Origin: Pseudomonadota bacterium
GTDB taxonomy: Bacteria; Pseudomonadota; Gammaproteobacteria; Burkholderiales; Burkholderiaceae_C
NCBI GenBank assembly: GCA_021818065.1
Contig: JAKAFC010000004.1
Span: 1-39,832 of the forward strand
Length of the DNA stretch: 39,832 bases
Direction: 5' to 3'
Below, piece by piece: positions 14,286-24,836 of this stretch. The notes beneath the pieces were generated by a model. That model saw only the letters and a list, made by a program, of their open reading frames with translations, ran no database searches and was not told the DNA's origin. Position 1 is the stretch's first letter, and each line of letters begins with the position of its first letter. Made by a program: the position numbers and the translations under genes.

Positions 14286-15152
14286 ATGTCCTTGCGACGT
14301 TGCGCGATGTCCGATGCCTGCCATCCGCCTGCTTCCGGCTGGCGCGCGGCGCTTGTCGCCGTCCTGCTGCTCGGCGCTGCGCTGCTCGGCGGCTGCGCCT
14401 CGCAAGCGCAGCGCGCCGCCGCCACCGGCTCGGGCGAGGCACTGACTCCATCGGAGACCACCATCCTCAAGCGGGTGCAGTTGCGCCTCGAACTCGCCGA
14501 GGGCTACTACCAGCGCGGGCAGTTTGCCGTCGCTCTCGAGGAGGTGAACAAGGCGCTGGCCGAGAAGGCCGACTTCGTCCCGGCCTACACCATGCGCGCG
14601 CTGATCTACACCGCGCTGAACGACAACGCCAAGGCCGACGCCAACTACCGCGAGGCGCTGCGCCTGTCGCCCGACAACGCCGACGCCCTGCACAACTACG
14701 GCTGGTCGCTGTGCCAGCAGCGTCGCTACCCGGAGTCGTTCGCGCAGTTCAACAAGGCGCTGTCCCTTCCCAATTACCGTTATCCGGTGCGCACCTACCT
14801 GGCGCTGGGCGTGTGCCAGTACCGGGCCGGGGATTGGGCGGCTTCCGAGGCGACGCTGAAAAAGGGCTTCGCGCTTGATCCGGCCAACCCGGCGCTATCC
14901 ACCAACCTGGCGGTGGTGCTTGATCGGCTGGGCAAGTCCAAGGAGGCGCTGTTCTACATCGCCCGGGTCAATGCGGGCCAGTACGCCAGTGCACAATCGT
15001 TGTGGGTGGGCATTCTCATCGCCCGCAAGGCGGGCAACGCCGTCGATGCGGCACAGTGGACCAACCAACTCGAGCAACGCTACCCCGACTCGCGCGAAGC
15101 CATCGCCGCGCAACAGGGGCGGTTTGACGATTCCACCCTGCTCAACTACTGA
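14286..15152 (+). CDS. pilF: Type IV pilus biogenesis lipoprotein PilF/PilW (TPR)
   Basis: Lipobox LLGGCAS; TPR repeats (LRLELAEGYYQRGQFAVALEEVNKAL, LSPDNADALHNYGWSLCQQRRYPESFAQFNKAL); position between rlmN and a rodZ-like gene. Exact start uncertain. Confidence 0.9.
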   Translation: MSLRRCAMSDACHPPASGWRAALVAVLLLGAALLGGCASQAQRAAATGSGEALTPSETTILKRVQLRLELAEGYYQRGQFAVALEEVNKALAEKADFVPAYTMRALIYTALNDNAKADANYREALRLSPDNADALHNYGWSLCQQRRYPESFAQFNKALSLPNYRYPVRTYLALGVCQYRAGDWAASEATLKKGFALDPANPALSTNLAVVLDRLGKSKEALFYIARVNAGQYASAQSLWVGILIARKAGNAVDAAQWTNQLEQRYPDSREAIAAQQGRFDDSTLLNY

Positions 15153-15158
15153 TTGCGC

Positions 15159-16067
15159 ATGACCGAGATCTCCCCGGAACTGATCGCCAGCCGCGCTGCC
15201 GTGGGTGACGCCCTGCGCAAGGCGCGCACGGCGGCAGGCCGCAACGTCGAGGAACTGGCAGCGCAGCTCAAGGTTGCACCGGCCAAGATTGCCGCGCTGG
15301 AATCGGGCGACTGGTCGGCATTGCCCGATGACACCTTCGGCCGCGCCCTGTTGCGCAGTTGCTGCAAGGCGCTCAAGCTCGATCCACAGCCCATGCTCGA
15401 TCTGCTGCCGGGGGCGCCGGTGCTCACGCACCTGTCCACCCCCGCGGCAGAAGAGGGCGCTGGGATGTCTCGCGTGCCCGAGCGGCCGCTGCCGCGTGCG
15501 GCCACCGGCGGGCGCAAGTCGCGTGGCATGCTTGGGCTGGCGGTTCTGATCGTGGTGCTGGCTGCCATCATCTATTTCTGGCCCGCGCTGCGCGAGGCCA
15601 CCCGCGGCTTGCTGCCCCAGGGTGCGTCGCCCACTGCCGCCAGCGGCGTGGCGCACGAGAACGTGCCGGTCGCGTCGCAACCGAGCTTTGCTAGCGCAGC
15701 GTCGCAGGTTTCGTCGCCGGCTGCGGCGTCCGCGGCCGTCCCGGCGCAGCCTGCTGCGGTGGCGTCAACGCCGCCTGCGGCAACCGCCTCCGCCACCACC
15801 GCAGCGGCCGCTCCGGCCGGGGGGCACGCGCTGCAATTGGCGGCAACTGCCCCGAGTTGGGTGCAGGTGACGGCGGGCGACGGCAAGGTGTTGTTCTCGC
15901 AACTGCTGCAGCCCGGCGCGGCGCAAACCGTGGCCATTCCTGCGGGCAGCATGCCGCTGGCCGTGGTGGTGGGCAATGCCCCCGCCACCACATTGACCCT
16001 GGATGGCAAGCCGATCGACCTGACCGCGGCCACGCGGGCCAACGTCGCCCGCCTCACCCTGAAGTAA
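15159..16067 (+). CDS. rodZ: RodZ-like membrane protein with N-terminal helix-turn-helix (YfgA family)
   Basis: VGDALRKARTAAGRNVEELAAQLKVAPAKIAALESGDWSALPDDTFGRALLRSCCKAL; TM LGLAVLIVVLAAIIYFW; Ala/Ser/Pro linker; DUF4115-like C-terminus SWVQVTAGDGKVLFSQLLQPGAAQTV. Confidence 0.85.
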   Translation: MTEISPELIASRAAVGDALRKARTAAGRNVEELAAQLKVAPAKIAALESGDWSALPDDTFGRALLRSCCKALKLDPQPMLDLLPGAPVLTHLSTPAAEEGAGMSRVPERPLPRAATGGRKSRGMLGLAVLIVVLAAIIYFWPALREATRGLLPQGASPTAASGVAHENVPVASQPSFASAASQVSSPAAASAAVPAQPAAVASTPPAATASATTAAAAPAGGHALQLAATAPSWVQVTAGDGKVLFSQLLQPGAAQTVAIPAGSMPLAVVVGNAPATTLTLDGKPIDLTAATRANVARLTLK

Positions 16068-16076
16068 CCCGGACGC

Positions 16077-17360
16077 ATGGAACTGCTCGATCCCCCCATT
16101 CCCGAGGCCGTGCCCACGCGCCACAAAACGCGCCAAGCCCGCGTGGCCTGGGGCAGCCATGTGGTCACCGTGGGCGGCGACGCCCCGGTGCGGGTGCAGT
16201 CGATGACCAATACTGACACGGCCGACGCCATCGCCACGGCCATCCAAGTCAAGGAGCTGGCGGCCGCGGGGTCGGAGCTGGTGCGCATCACCGTCGATAC
16301 GCCGGAAGCCGCCGCCGCGGTCCCGGCCATTCGCGAGCAGCTCGACCGCATGGGGGTGTCGGTGCCGCTGATCGGCGATTTTCATTACAACGGCCATCGT
16401 CTGCTGACCGATTTCCCGCAGTGCGCGCAGGCGCTTTCCAAGTACCGCATCAACCCGGGAAACGTGGGCAAGGGCGAGAAACGCGACCGCCAGTTCGGCC
16501 AGATGATCGACATGGCGCTGCGCTACGACAAGCCGGTGCGCATCGGCGTGAATTGGGGCAGCCTCGACCAAGACCTGCTCGCCAGCCTGATGGACGCCAA
16601 CGCGCGCCGCACCCAGCCCTACGATGCGCGGCAGATCATGGCGCAGGCGCTGGTGCTGTCGGCACTGGATTCGGCGCAGCGGGCACAGGAACTGGGCATG
16701 GACCCGGCGCAGATCCTGCTGTCGTGCAAGGTCTCGAATGTGCAAGACCTGGTCACCGTGTACCGGGCCCTGGCCGCGCGCTGCGACTATGCGCTGCACC
16801 TCGGCCTGACCGAAGCGGGCATGGGCACCAAGGGCGCGGTCGCCTCCACCGCGGCGCTGGCCGTGCTGCTGCAAGAGGGCATCGGCGACACCATTCGCGT
16901 ATCGCTGACGCCCGAACCCAATGCGCCGCGCAGCCAGGAAGTGGTGGTGGCGCTGGAAATTTTGCAGGCCCTGGGCCTGCGCGCCTTCACGCCCAGCGTG
17001 ACCGCGTGTCCCGGTTGCGGCCGCACCACCAGCACCTTTTTCCAGGAACTGACCCAGAGCATCGACACCTTCCTGCGGGCGCAGATGCCGGTCTGGCGCA
17101 GCCGCTATCCCGGGGTGGAACAGATGCGGGTGGCGGTGATGGGCTGCATCGTCAACGGACCGGGCGAGAGCAAGCATGCCGACATCGGCATCAGTCTGCC
17201 GGGCACCGGCGAAGCGCCTGCGGCGCCGGTGTTCATCGACGGCGAAAAGCGCATGACCCTGCGCGGCGACGCCATCGCCGCCGAGTTTCAGTCCATCGTC
17301 GAGACCTACGTCCAACAGCGCTACGGCGCCACCCAACGCCATCTTGACCAGGTGGCCTGA
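16077..17360 (+). CDS. ispG: 4-hydroxy-3-methylbut-2-en-1-yl diphosphate synthase
   Basis: [81 protein letters not shown]. Confidence 0.98.
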   Translation: MELLDPPIPEAVPTRHKTRQARVAWGSHVVTVGGDAPVRVQSMTNTDTADAIATAIQVKELAAAGSELVRITVDTPEAAAAVPAIREQLDRMGVSVPLIGDFHYNGHRLLTDFPQCAQALSKYRINPGNVGKGEKRDRQFGQMIDMALRYDKPVRIGVNWGSLDQDLLASLMDANARRTQPYDARQIMAQALVLSALDSAQRAQELGMDPAQILLSCKVSNVQDLVTVYRALAARCDYALHLGLTEAGMGTKGAVASTAALAVLLQEGIGDTIRVSLTPEPNAPRSQEVVVALEILQALGLRAFTPSVTACPGCGRTTSTFFQELTQSIDTFLRAQMPVWRSRYPGVEQMRVAVMGCIVNGPGESKHADIGISLPGTGEAPAAPVFIDGEKRMTLRGDAIAAEFQSIVETYVQQRYGATQRHLDQVA

Positions 17361-17365
17361 ATTCC

Positions 17366-18643
17366 ATGGCAGACAAGCTCAGTGCCGTCAAAGGCATGAA
17401 TGACATCGTGCCGCCGAAATCGGCGGTCTGGGAGTGGTTCGAGCAGCAGATTCGCAGCCTCATGGCCAGCTACGGCTACCAGAACCTGCGCACCCCCATC
17501 CTTGAATACACCCCGCTGTTCGTGCGTGGTATCGGCGAAGTCACCGACATTGTCGAGAAGGAGATGTACAGCTTCACCGACGCCCTCAACGGCGAACCGC
17601 TGACCCTGCGCCCCGAAGGCACGGCCGCCGTGGTGCGGGCCTGCATCGAGCACGGGCTGTTGTACGACGGCGGCAAGCGTCTGTGGTACACCGGGCCCAT
17701 GTTCCGGCACGAACGACCGCAGCGCGGGCGCTACCGCCAGTTCCATCAGGTGGGCGCCGAGGCGCTGGGTTTTGCCGGGCCCGACGTGGACGCCGAACTC
17801 ATCCTCATGGCGCGCAGGCTGTGGTCGCTGCTGGGGGTGCGTGACCTTGTCACACTGGAAATCAACTGCCTTGGGCAGGCCGATGAGCGCGCACGCCATC
17901 GGGTAGCCCTCATCGCCTACCTCGAAGCGCACGCCGACCAGCTCGACGACGACGCCCGCCGCCGCCTGCACACCAACCCGCTGCGCGTGCTCGACACCAA
18001 AAATCCGGCGATGCAGTCGCTGGTCGAGGCCGCGCCCAAACTCATCGATTACCTCGGGCCGGAGTCGCTGGCTCACTTCGAGGGGGTGCAGGCGTTGCTG
18101 CGCGCGGCCGGCCAGCCGTTTCGTCTCAACCCCCGGCTGGTGCGCGGCTTGGACTATTACAACCTCACGGTGTTCGAGTGGGTGACCGACCGCCTCGGCG
18201 CCCAGGCCACCGTTTGTGCCGGCGGACGCTACGACGGGCTGATCGAGCAGATCGGTGGCAAGCCCACGCCAGCCTGCGGTTGGGCACTGGGGATGGAGCG
18301 CGTGCTCGAACTGCTGGCCGAGGCTGGGCAGACGCCTCCCGTGCAGGCGCCGCACGCCTATGCCGTGCTGAGCAATCCTGCCCTCATGCCCCAGGTGCTG
18401 CCGCTGTGCGAGACGCTGCGCGCCGCCGGTGTGCGGGTGCAACTGCATGTGGGCGGCGGCAGCATGAAGTCGCAGATGAAAAAGGCCGACGCCAGCGGCG
18501 CCCGCTGGGCGCTGGTGTTCGGCGAGCAGGAATTGCAGGCCGCGCAGGTCGGTCTCAAGGACTTGCGCGGCGCGCAGGACGGGCCGCAGCAACGGCTCAT
18601 TTCCCTGGAGCCCGTGAGCGCCGTCGTTTCCGCACTGCTCTGA
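17366..18643 (+). CDS. hisS: Histidyl-tRNA synthetase
   Basis: [102 protein letters not shown]. Confidence 0.98.
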   Translation: MADKLSAVKGMNDIVPPKSAVWEWFEQQIRSLMASYGYQNLRTPILEYTPLFVRGIGEVTDIVEKEMYSFTDALNGEPLTLRPEGTAAVVRACIEHGLLYDGGKRLWYTGPMFRHERPQRGRYRQFHQVGAEALGFAGPDVDAELILMARRLWSLLGVRDLVTLEINCLGQADERARHRVALIAYLEAHADQLDDDARRRLHTNPLRVLDTKNPAMQSLVEAAPKLIDYLGPESLAHFEGVQALLRAAGQPFRLNPRLVRGLDYYNLTVFEWVTDRLGAQATVCAGGRYDGLIEQIGGKPTPACGWALGMERVLELLAEAGQTPPVQAPHAYAVLSNPALMPQVLPLCETLRAAGVRVQLHVGGGSMKSQMKKADASGARWALVFGEQELQAAQVGLKDLRGAQDGPQQRLISLEPVSAVVSALL

Positions 18644-18679
18644 CCCCTAAAATGGCCGCTTTCCGGCCTCGATGATCCC

Positions 18680-19318
18680 ATGAGCTACAACTTCGAAGAA
18701 CAAGAACAGATCGCCCAGATGCGCCACTTCTGGGAGCGCTGGGGCACGCAGATCTCGGCAGGTGTCCTGGTCGTTGCCCTCGGTTTTGCCGGGTACTACG
18801 GCTGGCAATGGTGGCAGCGCAACGAGGGGGCGAAGGCCGCCGTGGTGTTCGAACAGGTGCAGATCGCGCTGCAGAGCAACAGCCCGGACAAGATCAGTCA
18901 GGCTTGGGCGACGATGCAGGCCAAGGCGCCCGACAGCGCCTATGCCGGCATGGCCGCGCTGTCGGTGGCCAAGGCTTTGCACGATGCCGGCAAGAACGCT
19001 GAAGCCGTCGCCGCCCTGCAATGGGCCGCGGCCCATGCCGAAGGAGCCAGTGCCCGTGCCGTGGCCAGACTCAATCTGTCGGCGCTGCAGATCGACGCCA
19101 AACAATACGCCGAAGCCGACAAGACCCTGGCCGAGGTTCCCGAGCCGTCGTTTGCGCCGTTGTTCGACATGCGCCGCGGTGACCTGGCTGTGCTGCAAGG
19201 CCAGCGCGACGCAGCGCGTGGCGCCTACGAGGCCGCGCTGAAGGCGCTGCCCGCCGACTCGGCAGAACGCGCCAGCGTGCAACGCAAGCTGCAATCCGTC
19301 GGCGGAGGTGCGGCATGA
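18680..19318 (+). CDS. YfgM-like tetratricopeptide membrane protein
   Basis: MSYNFEEQEQIAQMRHFWERWGTQISAGVLVVALGFAGYYGWQWWQRN; conserved position between hisS and bamB. Confidence 0.9.
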   Translation: MSYNFEEQEQIAQMRHFWERWGTQISAGVLVVALGFAGYYGWQWWQRNEGAKAAVVFEQVQIALQSNSPDKISQAWATMQAKAPDSAYAGMAALSVAKALHDAGKNAEAVAALQWAAAHAEGASARAVARLNLSALQIDAKQYAEADKTLAEVPEPSFAPLFDMRRGDLAVLQGQRDAARGAYEAALKALPADSAERASVQRKLQSVGGGAA

Positions 19319-20478
19319 GTTCCACGCTGCATCGCTATATGGCCGTTCCGGTTTGGCGCCTCGGGCGTTTTGCTCTGCCATTGCTGCTTGCTGCGGCTTT
19401 GGGCGCCTGCGCATCAGGGTCCAAACCGCCGCCGCCCACGCCTTTGACGCCGGTGGTCAACATCCTGACCGTCAAGCAAGTGTGGACGCAGCAGATGGGG
19501 GCGGTCCCGGCCTGGTTCCAGACGGCGACGCTGCCCGGCGCCGTGGTGCTGGCCTCGGCGGACGGACGGGTCATGCGCCTGGACAGCGCCACCGGCCAGG
19601 TGGTCTGGTCGGCCAAGGTGCCCGCCGGCATCAGCGCCGCGACCGGCAGCGACGGCACCTTCACCGCCGTGGTCGATAAGGACAACGGTCTGGTGTCCAT
19701 CGGTCCCAAGGGGCAGTTGTTGTGGCGCTACCAGCTCCCCGCCACGGTGTTGACGCCGCCCACGGTGGTGGGTGGTCGCATCATCGTCCAGGGCGCCGAC
19801 CAGCGCGTGCTCGCCTTCGACGCCGCCAGCGGCAAGCTGCTGTGGCAGGCCGATAGCCGCACCGCCTCGCTGCTGGTGCAGCAGGCTGGCGGCATGGTGG
19901 TGCGCGATGGCACGGTGATGATCGGCACCGCCCTGGGCCGCATCGACGCCTATGCCCTGGAAGACGGCCTGCCGCGCTGGCAGGCCACCCTGGCGCGGCC
20001 GCGTGGCGTCACCGAGGTGGAGCGCGTGGTCGGCATCACCGGCCAGCCTGCCATGCTCGGCGCCACGGTCTGCGCGCGTGCCTATCAGTCCGCCGTGGGC
20101 TGTGTCGATGCCGATACCGGCCGCGTGCTTTGGTCGCGCGCTGCGGACGGCTACACCGCGCTGAGCATGAACGATCAGCAGGTCGTGGGCACGCAGGCCA
20201 ATGGCGATGTGCAGTCGTACAACATGGCCGATGGCGTGCCCGCCTGGACCAACGCCGAGCTGAAATACCGCAGCCTCAGCGCACCGCTGCTCGTCGGCCG
20301 CACCGTCGCCGTGGGCGATTATCAGGGCTACATCAGCTTCCTCTCGGCCAAGGACGGCAGCATCGTCGGTCGCGTCGCCACCGATGGCAGCGCCATCCAG
20401 GTGGCACCGGTGGTGGTGGGCAAGACCATGATCGTCGTCACGGCCAAGGGTGGGGTGTATGCCTTCGTGCCGGACTGA
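19315..20478 (+). CDS. bamB: Outer membrane protein assembly factor BamB
   Basis: Lipobox LGACAS; PQQ-like beta-propeller repeats (LAFDAASGKLLWQADS, CVDADTGRVLWSRAADG); 4-nt overlap with the upstream gene. Confidence 0.94.
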   Translation: MSSTLHRYMAVPVWRLGRFALPLLLAAALGACASGSKPPPPTPLTPVVNILTVKQVWTQQMGAVPAWFQTATLPGAVVLASADGRVMRLDSATGQVVWSAKVPAGISAATGSDGTFTAVVDKDNGLVSIGPKGQLLWRYQLPATVLTPPTVVGGRIIVQGADQRVLAFDAASGKLLWQADSRTASLLVQQAGGMVVRDGTVMIGTALGRIDAYALEDGLPRWQATLARPRGVTEVERVVGITGQPAMLGATVCARAYQSAVGCVDADTGRVLWSRAADGYTALSMNDQQVVGTQANGDVQSYNMADGVPAWTNAELKYRSLSAPLLVGRTVAVGDYQGYISFLSAKDGSIVGRVATDGSAIQVAPVVVGKTMIVVTAKGGVYAFVPD

Positions 20479-20496
20479 GCACCTGGCACCACGCAC

Positions 20497-21900
20497 ATGA
20501 CCCCCATCGTTTCCTTGGTCGGCCGACCCAACGTCGGTAAGTCCACGCTGTTCAACCGCATGACGCGCTCGCGTGATGCCATCGTGGCCGACATGCCGGG
20601 GCTCACCCGTGATCGGCACTACGGCATGCTGCGCATGGCCGATCGCCCGGTCATCGTGGTCGACACCGGCGGGTTCGAGCCGGTGGTCGACACGGGCATC
20701 GTGCATCAAATGGCGCGGCAGACGCGCCAGGCCATCGCCGAGTCCGATCTGGTGGTGTTTCTGGTCGATCTTCGTACGGGCCTCAGCCCGCAAGACCTGC
20801 ACATCGCCGCTGAGTTGCGCAAGACCGGCAAGCCCATCGTGCTCGCCGTGAACAAGGCCGAGGGACGGCGCAACCATCCGGCGCTGGCTGAGTTTCACGA
20901 ACTCGGGCTGGGCGAGCCGTTTTCCATCAGCGCCGCGCATGGCGACTCGGTGCCCGATCTGCTCGAACGTATTCTGCAGGCTTTGCCGCCCGAGCAGGGG
21001 GAGGCGAGCACCGACCTGCCGCAAGTCGCTGATGCGCAGGCCTCGGCCGATGCGAACGCAGGCGCCGCCGAGGCGTCTGCTGCGCCGCGGGTGCACAGCC
21101 TGCGTCTGGCCATTGCCGGCAGGCCGAACGTCGGCAAGTCCACGCTGGTCAACGCCCTGGTGGGCGAAGAGCGGGTGATCGCCTTCGACATGCCCGGCAC
21201 CACGCGCGATGCCATCGAAGTGCCGTTCGAGCGCGACGGCCGCAAGTTCACCCTGATCGATACCGCAGGTCTTCGGCGCAGGGGCAAGGTGTTCGAGGCG
21301 GTGGAAAGGTTTTCCGTCATCAAGACCTTGCAGGCCATCGAGCAGGCCAATGTGGTGGTGCTGCTGCTCGACGCCACCGAGGGCGTGTCCGATCAGGACG
21401 CGCACATCGCCAGCTTCGCCGTCGAAGCGGGCAGGGCGCTGGTGCTCGCCGCCAACAAGTGGGACGCCGTCGACACTTACGGCCGTGAGCGCCTGATGGT
21501 GGCCATCCGCCAGCGCCTGCCGTTTGTCGCCTTCGCCCGTTTTCACAGCATTTCGGCGCGGACCGGCGCCGGGCTCAACGGTCTGATGAAGTCGGTCGTG
21601 GCTGCCCATGCCGCGGCCTATCGCAAGCTGCCCACGCCCAAGCTCACCCGCGCCATCATCGACGCCGTGGCGCAGCAGCAGCCGCCGCGCGTCGGTCCGG
21701 TGCGGCCGAAGCTGCGCTATGCGCACCAGGGTGGCACCAACCCACCCATCATCGTCATCCACGGTACGGCCCTGGACCGCGTGCCTGCAACCTACACGCG
21801 CTACCTGGAGGGCAAATTGCGTGAAAAATTCGACCTTGCGGGTACGCCCTTGCGGCTGGAGTACCGCAGCACGTCCAATCCCTACGCCCGCAACGACTGA
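20497..21900 (+). CDS. der: GTPase Der (EngA), two tandem G domains
   Basis: [23 protein letters not shown] ... [64 protein letters not shown]. Confidence 0.98.
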   Translation: MTPIVSLVGRPNVGKSTLFNRMTRSRDAIVADMPGLTRDRHYGMLRMADRPVIVVDTGGFEPVVDTGIVHQMARQTRQAIAESDLVVFLVDLRTGLSPQDLHIAAELRKTGKPIVLAVNKAEGRRNHPALAEFHELGLGEPFSISAAHGDSVPDLLERILQALPPEQGEASTDLPQVADAQASADANAGAAEASAAPRVHSLRLAIAGRPNVGKSTLVNALVGEERVIAFDMPGTTRDAIEVPFERDGRKFTLIDTAGLRRRGKVFEAVERFSVIKTLQAIEQANVVVLLLDATEGVSDQDAHIASFAVEAGRALVLAANKWDAVDTYGRERLMVAIRQRLPFVAFARFHSISARTGAGLNGLMKSVVAAHAAAYRKLPTPKLTRAIIDAVAQQQPPRVGPVRPKLRYAHQGGTNPPIIVIHGTALDRVPATYTRYLEGKLREKFDLAGTPLRLEYRSTSNPYARND

Positions 21901-21952
21901 AACCTCGGCCCCTCGGGGTTCATATCAGCACTATGTTATTTTGCGGGCTCTT

Positions 21953-21972
21953 GCATTCTTCAAGATGAATGC
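21953..21972. repeat. Inverted repeat in hfq 5' leader
   Basis: GCATTC TTCAAGAT GAATGC, 35 nt upstream of the hfq ATG. Confidence 0.55.
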
Positions 21973-22006
21973 CATTTGAACTTTCCTCACCACAACGGAG
22001 AACAAG

Positions 22007-22252
22007 ATGAGCAATAAAGGGCAGTTGCTACAAGACCCCTTTCTGAATTTGCTGCGAAAAGAGCACGTCCAAGTGTCCATTTATCTGGTCAACGGCATCA
22101 AGCTGCAGGGGCATATCGAATCGTTCGATCAATACGTTGTGCTGCTGCGCAACACCGTGACGCAGATGGTTTACAAGCACGCCATTTCCACCGTCGTTCC
22201 CGCACGTCCGGTCTCGTTCCAAATCGGTGAGCAAGAAAACACCGCAGCCTGA
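22007..22252 (+). CDS. hfq: RNA-binding protein Hfq
   Basis: [69 protein letters not shown]. Confidence 0.99.
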   Translation: MSNKGQLLQDPFLNLLRKEHVQVSIYLVNGIKLQGHIESFDQYVVLLRNTVTQMVYKHAISTVVPARPVSFQIGEQENTAA

Positions 22253-23408
22253 AGGCCACGAGCGCGCTGCACTGGTCAGCGTGCAGCAACGCAAGCCCAC
22301 TTCGGGCGACGCCCTGGCCGAACTCGAACAGCTCAGCAGCTCCGCCGGGTACGTCCTAGCGGGCGAGCTGTCCTGTGTGCGTGCCCGGCCCGATGCCGCC
22401 ACCTATATTGGCTCGGGCAAACTCGAGGAGCTGGGCGAGTTGGTCAGCGCCTCGTCGGCCGACACCATCATTTTCGACAATACCCTGAGCCCCATCCAGC
22501 AGCGCAACCTGGAAAAAGCTCTGGGTAAGCCGGTTATCGATCGCACCGGCCTGATCCTGGAAATCTTTGCCCGCCGTGCCCAGAGCGCCGAGGGCAAGAT
22601 GCAGGTCGAGCTCGCCCGCCTCGAACACTTGGCCACCCGTCTGGTGCGCGGCTGGACTCACCTGGAACGGCAGGCCGGGGGCATCGGCGTGCGCGGGGGG
22701 CCGGGTGAGAAGCAGATCGAACTCGACCGCCGCATGCTCGATGACAAGATCAAGATGCTGCGGGTGCGGCTCGGCAAACTCGGGCGCCAGCGCAGCACCC
22801 AGCGTCGCTCGCGCGGCCGCACCGGGGCGTTCCGCGTGGCACTGGTGGGCTACACCAACGCGGGCAAGAGCACCTTGTTCAATGCGCTGACCAAGTCGCG
22901 CATCTACGCCGCTGACCAGTTGTTCGCCACGCTCGACACCACCACGCGCAAGCTGTTCCTGGCGCCGCAGGTCAACGTCACCTTGTCGGACACCGTCGGT
23001 TTCATTCGCGATCTGCCCCACACCCTGATCGAGGCGTTCAAGGCCACGCTCGAGGACACGCTGCAGGCCGATCTCTTGCTGCATGTTGTCGATGCCAGCT
23101 CGCCCATGCTGCATGAGCAGATGGATGAAGTGCATGCCGTGCTGGCCGAAATTGGCGCCGACGACATTCCGCAATTCTTGATCTACAACAAGTCTGATCT
23201 GCTGCCGCAGAACCTTCAGGTTACAAACGATCACACCGCCTCTGAGGGGATGGACGGGCGTGCTAGCATCGCACGCTTTGCCGTCAGCGCACTGACGGGC
23301 GAAGGTGTGGCCGACCTCAAACATGCCCTGCTCGACGCCGTTCTGGCCGATCCTCGGTTCCGGTCTGCGGCGCAAATCCTGTCGAACACAACTCACCTTT
23401 CCGCATGA
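22227..23408 (+). CDS. hflX: GTPase HflX
   Basis: [18 protein letters not shown]-type region [70 protein letters not shown] start at 22227 overlaps hfq by 26 nt. Confidence 0.95.
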   Translation: MSKKTPQPEGHERAALVSVQQRKPTSGDALAELEQLSSSAGYVLAGELSCVRARPDAATYIGSGKLEELGELVSASSADTIIFDNTLSPIQQRNLEKALGKPVIDRTGLILEIFARRAQSAEGKMQVELARLEHLATRLVRGWTHLERQAGGIGVRGGPGEKQIELDRRMLDDKIKMLRVRLGKLGRQRSTQRRSRGRTGAFRVALVGYTNAGKSTLFNALTKSRIYAADQLFATLDTTTRKLFLAPQVNVTLSDTVGFIRDLPHTLIEAFKATLEDTLQADLLLHVVDASSPMLHEQMDEVHAVLAEIGADDIPQFLIYNKSDLLPQNLQVTNDHTASEGMDGRASIARFAVSALTGEGVADLKHALLDAVLADPRFRSAAQILSNTTHLSA

Positions 23409-24826
23409 TTTCCTTCCGTTTTGGGCGGGCAGATCCCGCCGAGCAGAGTTCGCAGCGTCCGTCCATGGCGAAGCGTGAGTGGCCCGGCATCGGGCCATTC
23501 ACGCGCTTGTTCAACCTCAACGACCCGCGCTGGGGCAAGGACGAGGGCGGCAACAATCAGCAGAACAACAACCAAGACCCCAACCGCCGCCCGGGAGGCA
23601 ATGGCGGTCCTCCGGATCTCGACGAGTTGTGGCGTGATTTCAACCGCAAGCTCAATGGCTTGTTCGGCAAAAAGCGCGGCGGCAACGGCGGCGGCATGGG
23701 CACGCCACCCCAGCGCCCCGATCTCTACCCCTCGGCCAAGGGCATGGGCGTGGGGTTTGTCATCCTGATCCTAATCGCCGTGTTCGGCTGGCTGGCCTCG
23801 GGCTTTTTCATCGTGCAGGAAGGGCAGCAGGGGGCGGTCACGCGGTTTGGCAAACTCGCCTACATCACCGATGCCGGGTTCCATTGGCGCCTTCCTTACC
23901 CGTTCGAGGCGGACGAGATCGTCAACGTGTCGCAGGTGCGCTCGGTCGAAGTGGGGCGGGGCGGCGAAGTCAAGGCCACCGGCCTGCCCGAATCGGCCAT
24001 GCTGACTGAAGACGAAAACATCGTCGATGTCCGCTTCGCCGTGCAGTACCGCATCGACAACGTCGTCGACTACCTCTACAACAACCGCAGTCCGGATGAC
24101 GCGGTGTCGCAGGCGGCAGAGACTGCCGTGCGCGAAGTCGTCGGTAACAAGCGACTCGACTATGTGCTGTATGAGGGACGCGAGCAGGTGGCCAGCGACG
24201 TGCAGACGCTGACGCAGAAGATTCTCGATCGCTACAAGACCGGCATCATCATCACCACCGTGACGCTGCAGAACGTGCAACCGCCCGAGCAGGTGCAGGC
24301 AGCGTTCGATGACGCCATCAAGGCCGGCCAAGACCGCGAGCGTCTGAAGAACGAAGCCGAGGCCTACGCCAACAACGTCATCCCCCGGGCCCAGGGCACG
24401 GCCTCGCGGCTGGTGCAGGATGCCGAGGCCTACAAGGCGCAAGTCGTCGCCCAGGCGCAAGGCGATACCTCGCGCTTCGACCAGATCCTGCAGCAATACG
24501 AAAAGGCGCCGCAGGTCACGCGCGAACGCATGTACCTCCAAACCATGCAAGACATTCTTTCCAACGTTTCCAAGGTCATGGTGGATTCGCGCAGCAACAA
24601 CAATCTGCTGTATCTGCCGCTGGACAAGCTGCTCCAGCAAACCGCAGGCAAGTCTGCCGCCCCGGTGACGGCCATGCCGCAAACCCCGGTGCCCAGCTTG
24701 CCTGCGGCGCCCGTGGGCGCCTCGCCTGCTGCGGTGGACAGCGCGGCGGCGTCTGCGGACAGCACCGCCCCGGCCGCTGGCTCCAGAACCTCGCGCGACA
24801 CGCTGCGCGAGCGCAACTTCCAGTGA
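23405..24826 (+). CDS. hflK: HflK, FtsH protease modulator subunit
   Basis: Asn/Gly-rich N-terminus, PPDLDELWRDFNRKLNGLFG, single TM, SPFH/band 7 domain; Ala-rich C-terminus; 4-nt overlap with hflX. Exact start could be downstream. Confidence 0.95.
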   Translation: MISFRFGRADPAEQSSQRPSMAKREWPGIGPFTRLFNLNDPRWGKDEGGNNQQNNNQDPNRRPGGNGGPPDLDELWRDFNRKLNGLFGKKRGGNGGGMGTPPQRPDLYPSAKGMGVGFVILILIAVFGWLASGFFIVQEGQQGAVTRFGKLAYITDAGFHWRLPYPFEADEIVNVSQVRSVEVGRGGEVKATGLPESAMLTEDENIVDVRFAVQYRIDNVVDYLYNNRSPDDAVSQAAETAVREVVGNKRLDYVLYEGREQVASDVQTLTQKILDRYKTGIIITTVTLQNVQPPEQVQAAFDDAIKAGQDRERLKNEAEAYANNVIPRAQGTASRLVQDAEAYKAQVVAQAQGDTSRFDQILQQYEKAPQVTRERMYLQTMQDILSNVSKVMVDSRSNNNLLYLPLDKLLQQTAGKSAAPVTAMPQTPVPSLPAAPVGASPAAVDSAAASADSTAPAAGSRTSRDTLRERNFQ

Positions 24827-24836
24827 GGACGCCACG

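Noticed and set aside
19414-21762. 782-aa minus-strand ORF antisense to bamB and der
   Set aside because: It spans two well-supported genes on the other strand, with low-complexity His/Arg/Gly-rich composition and no domain; best explained as a shadow ORF.
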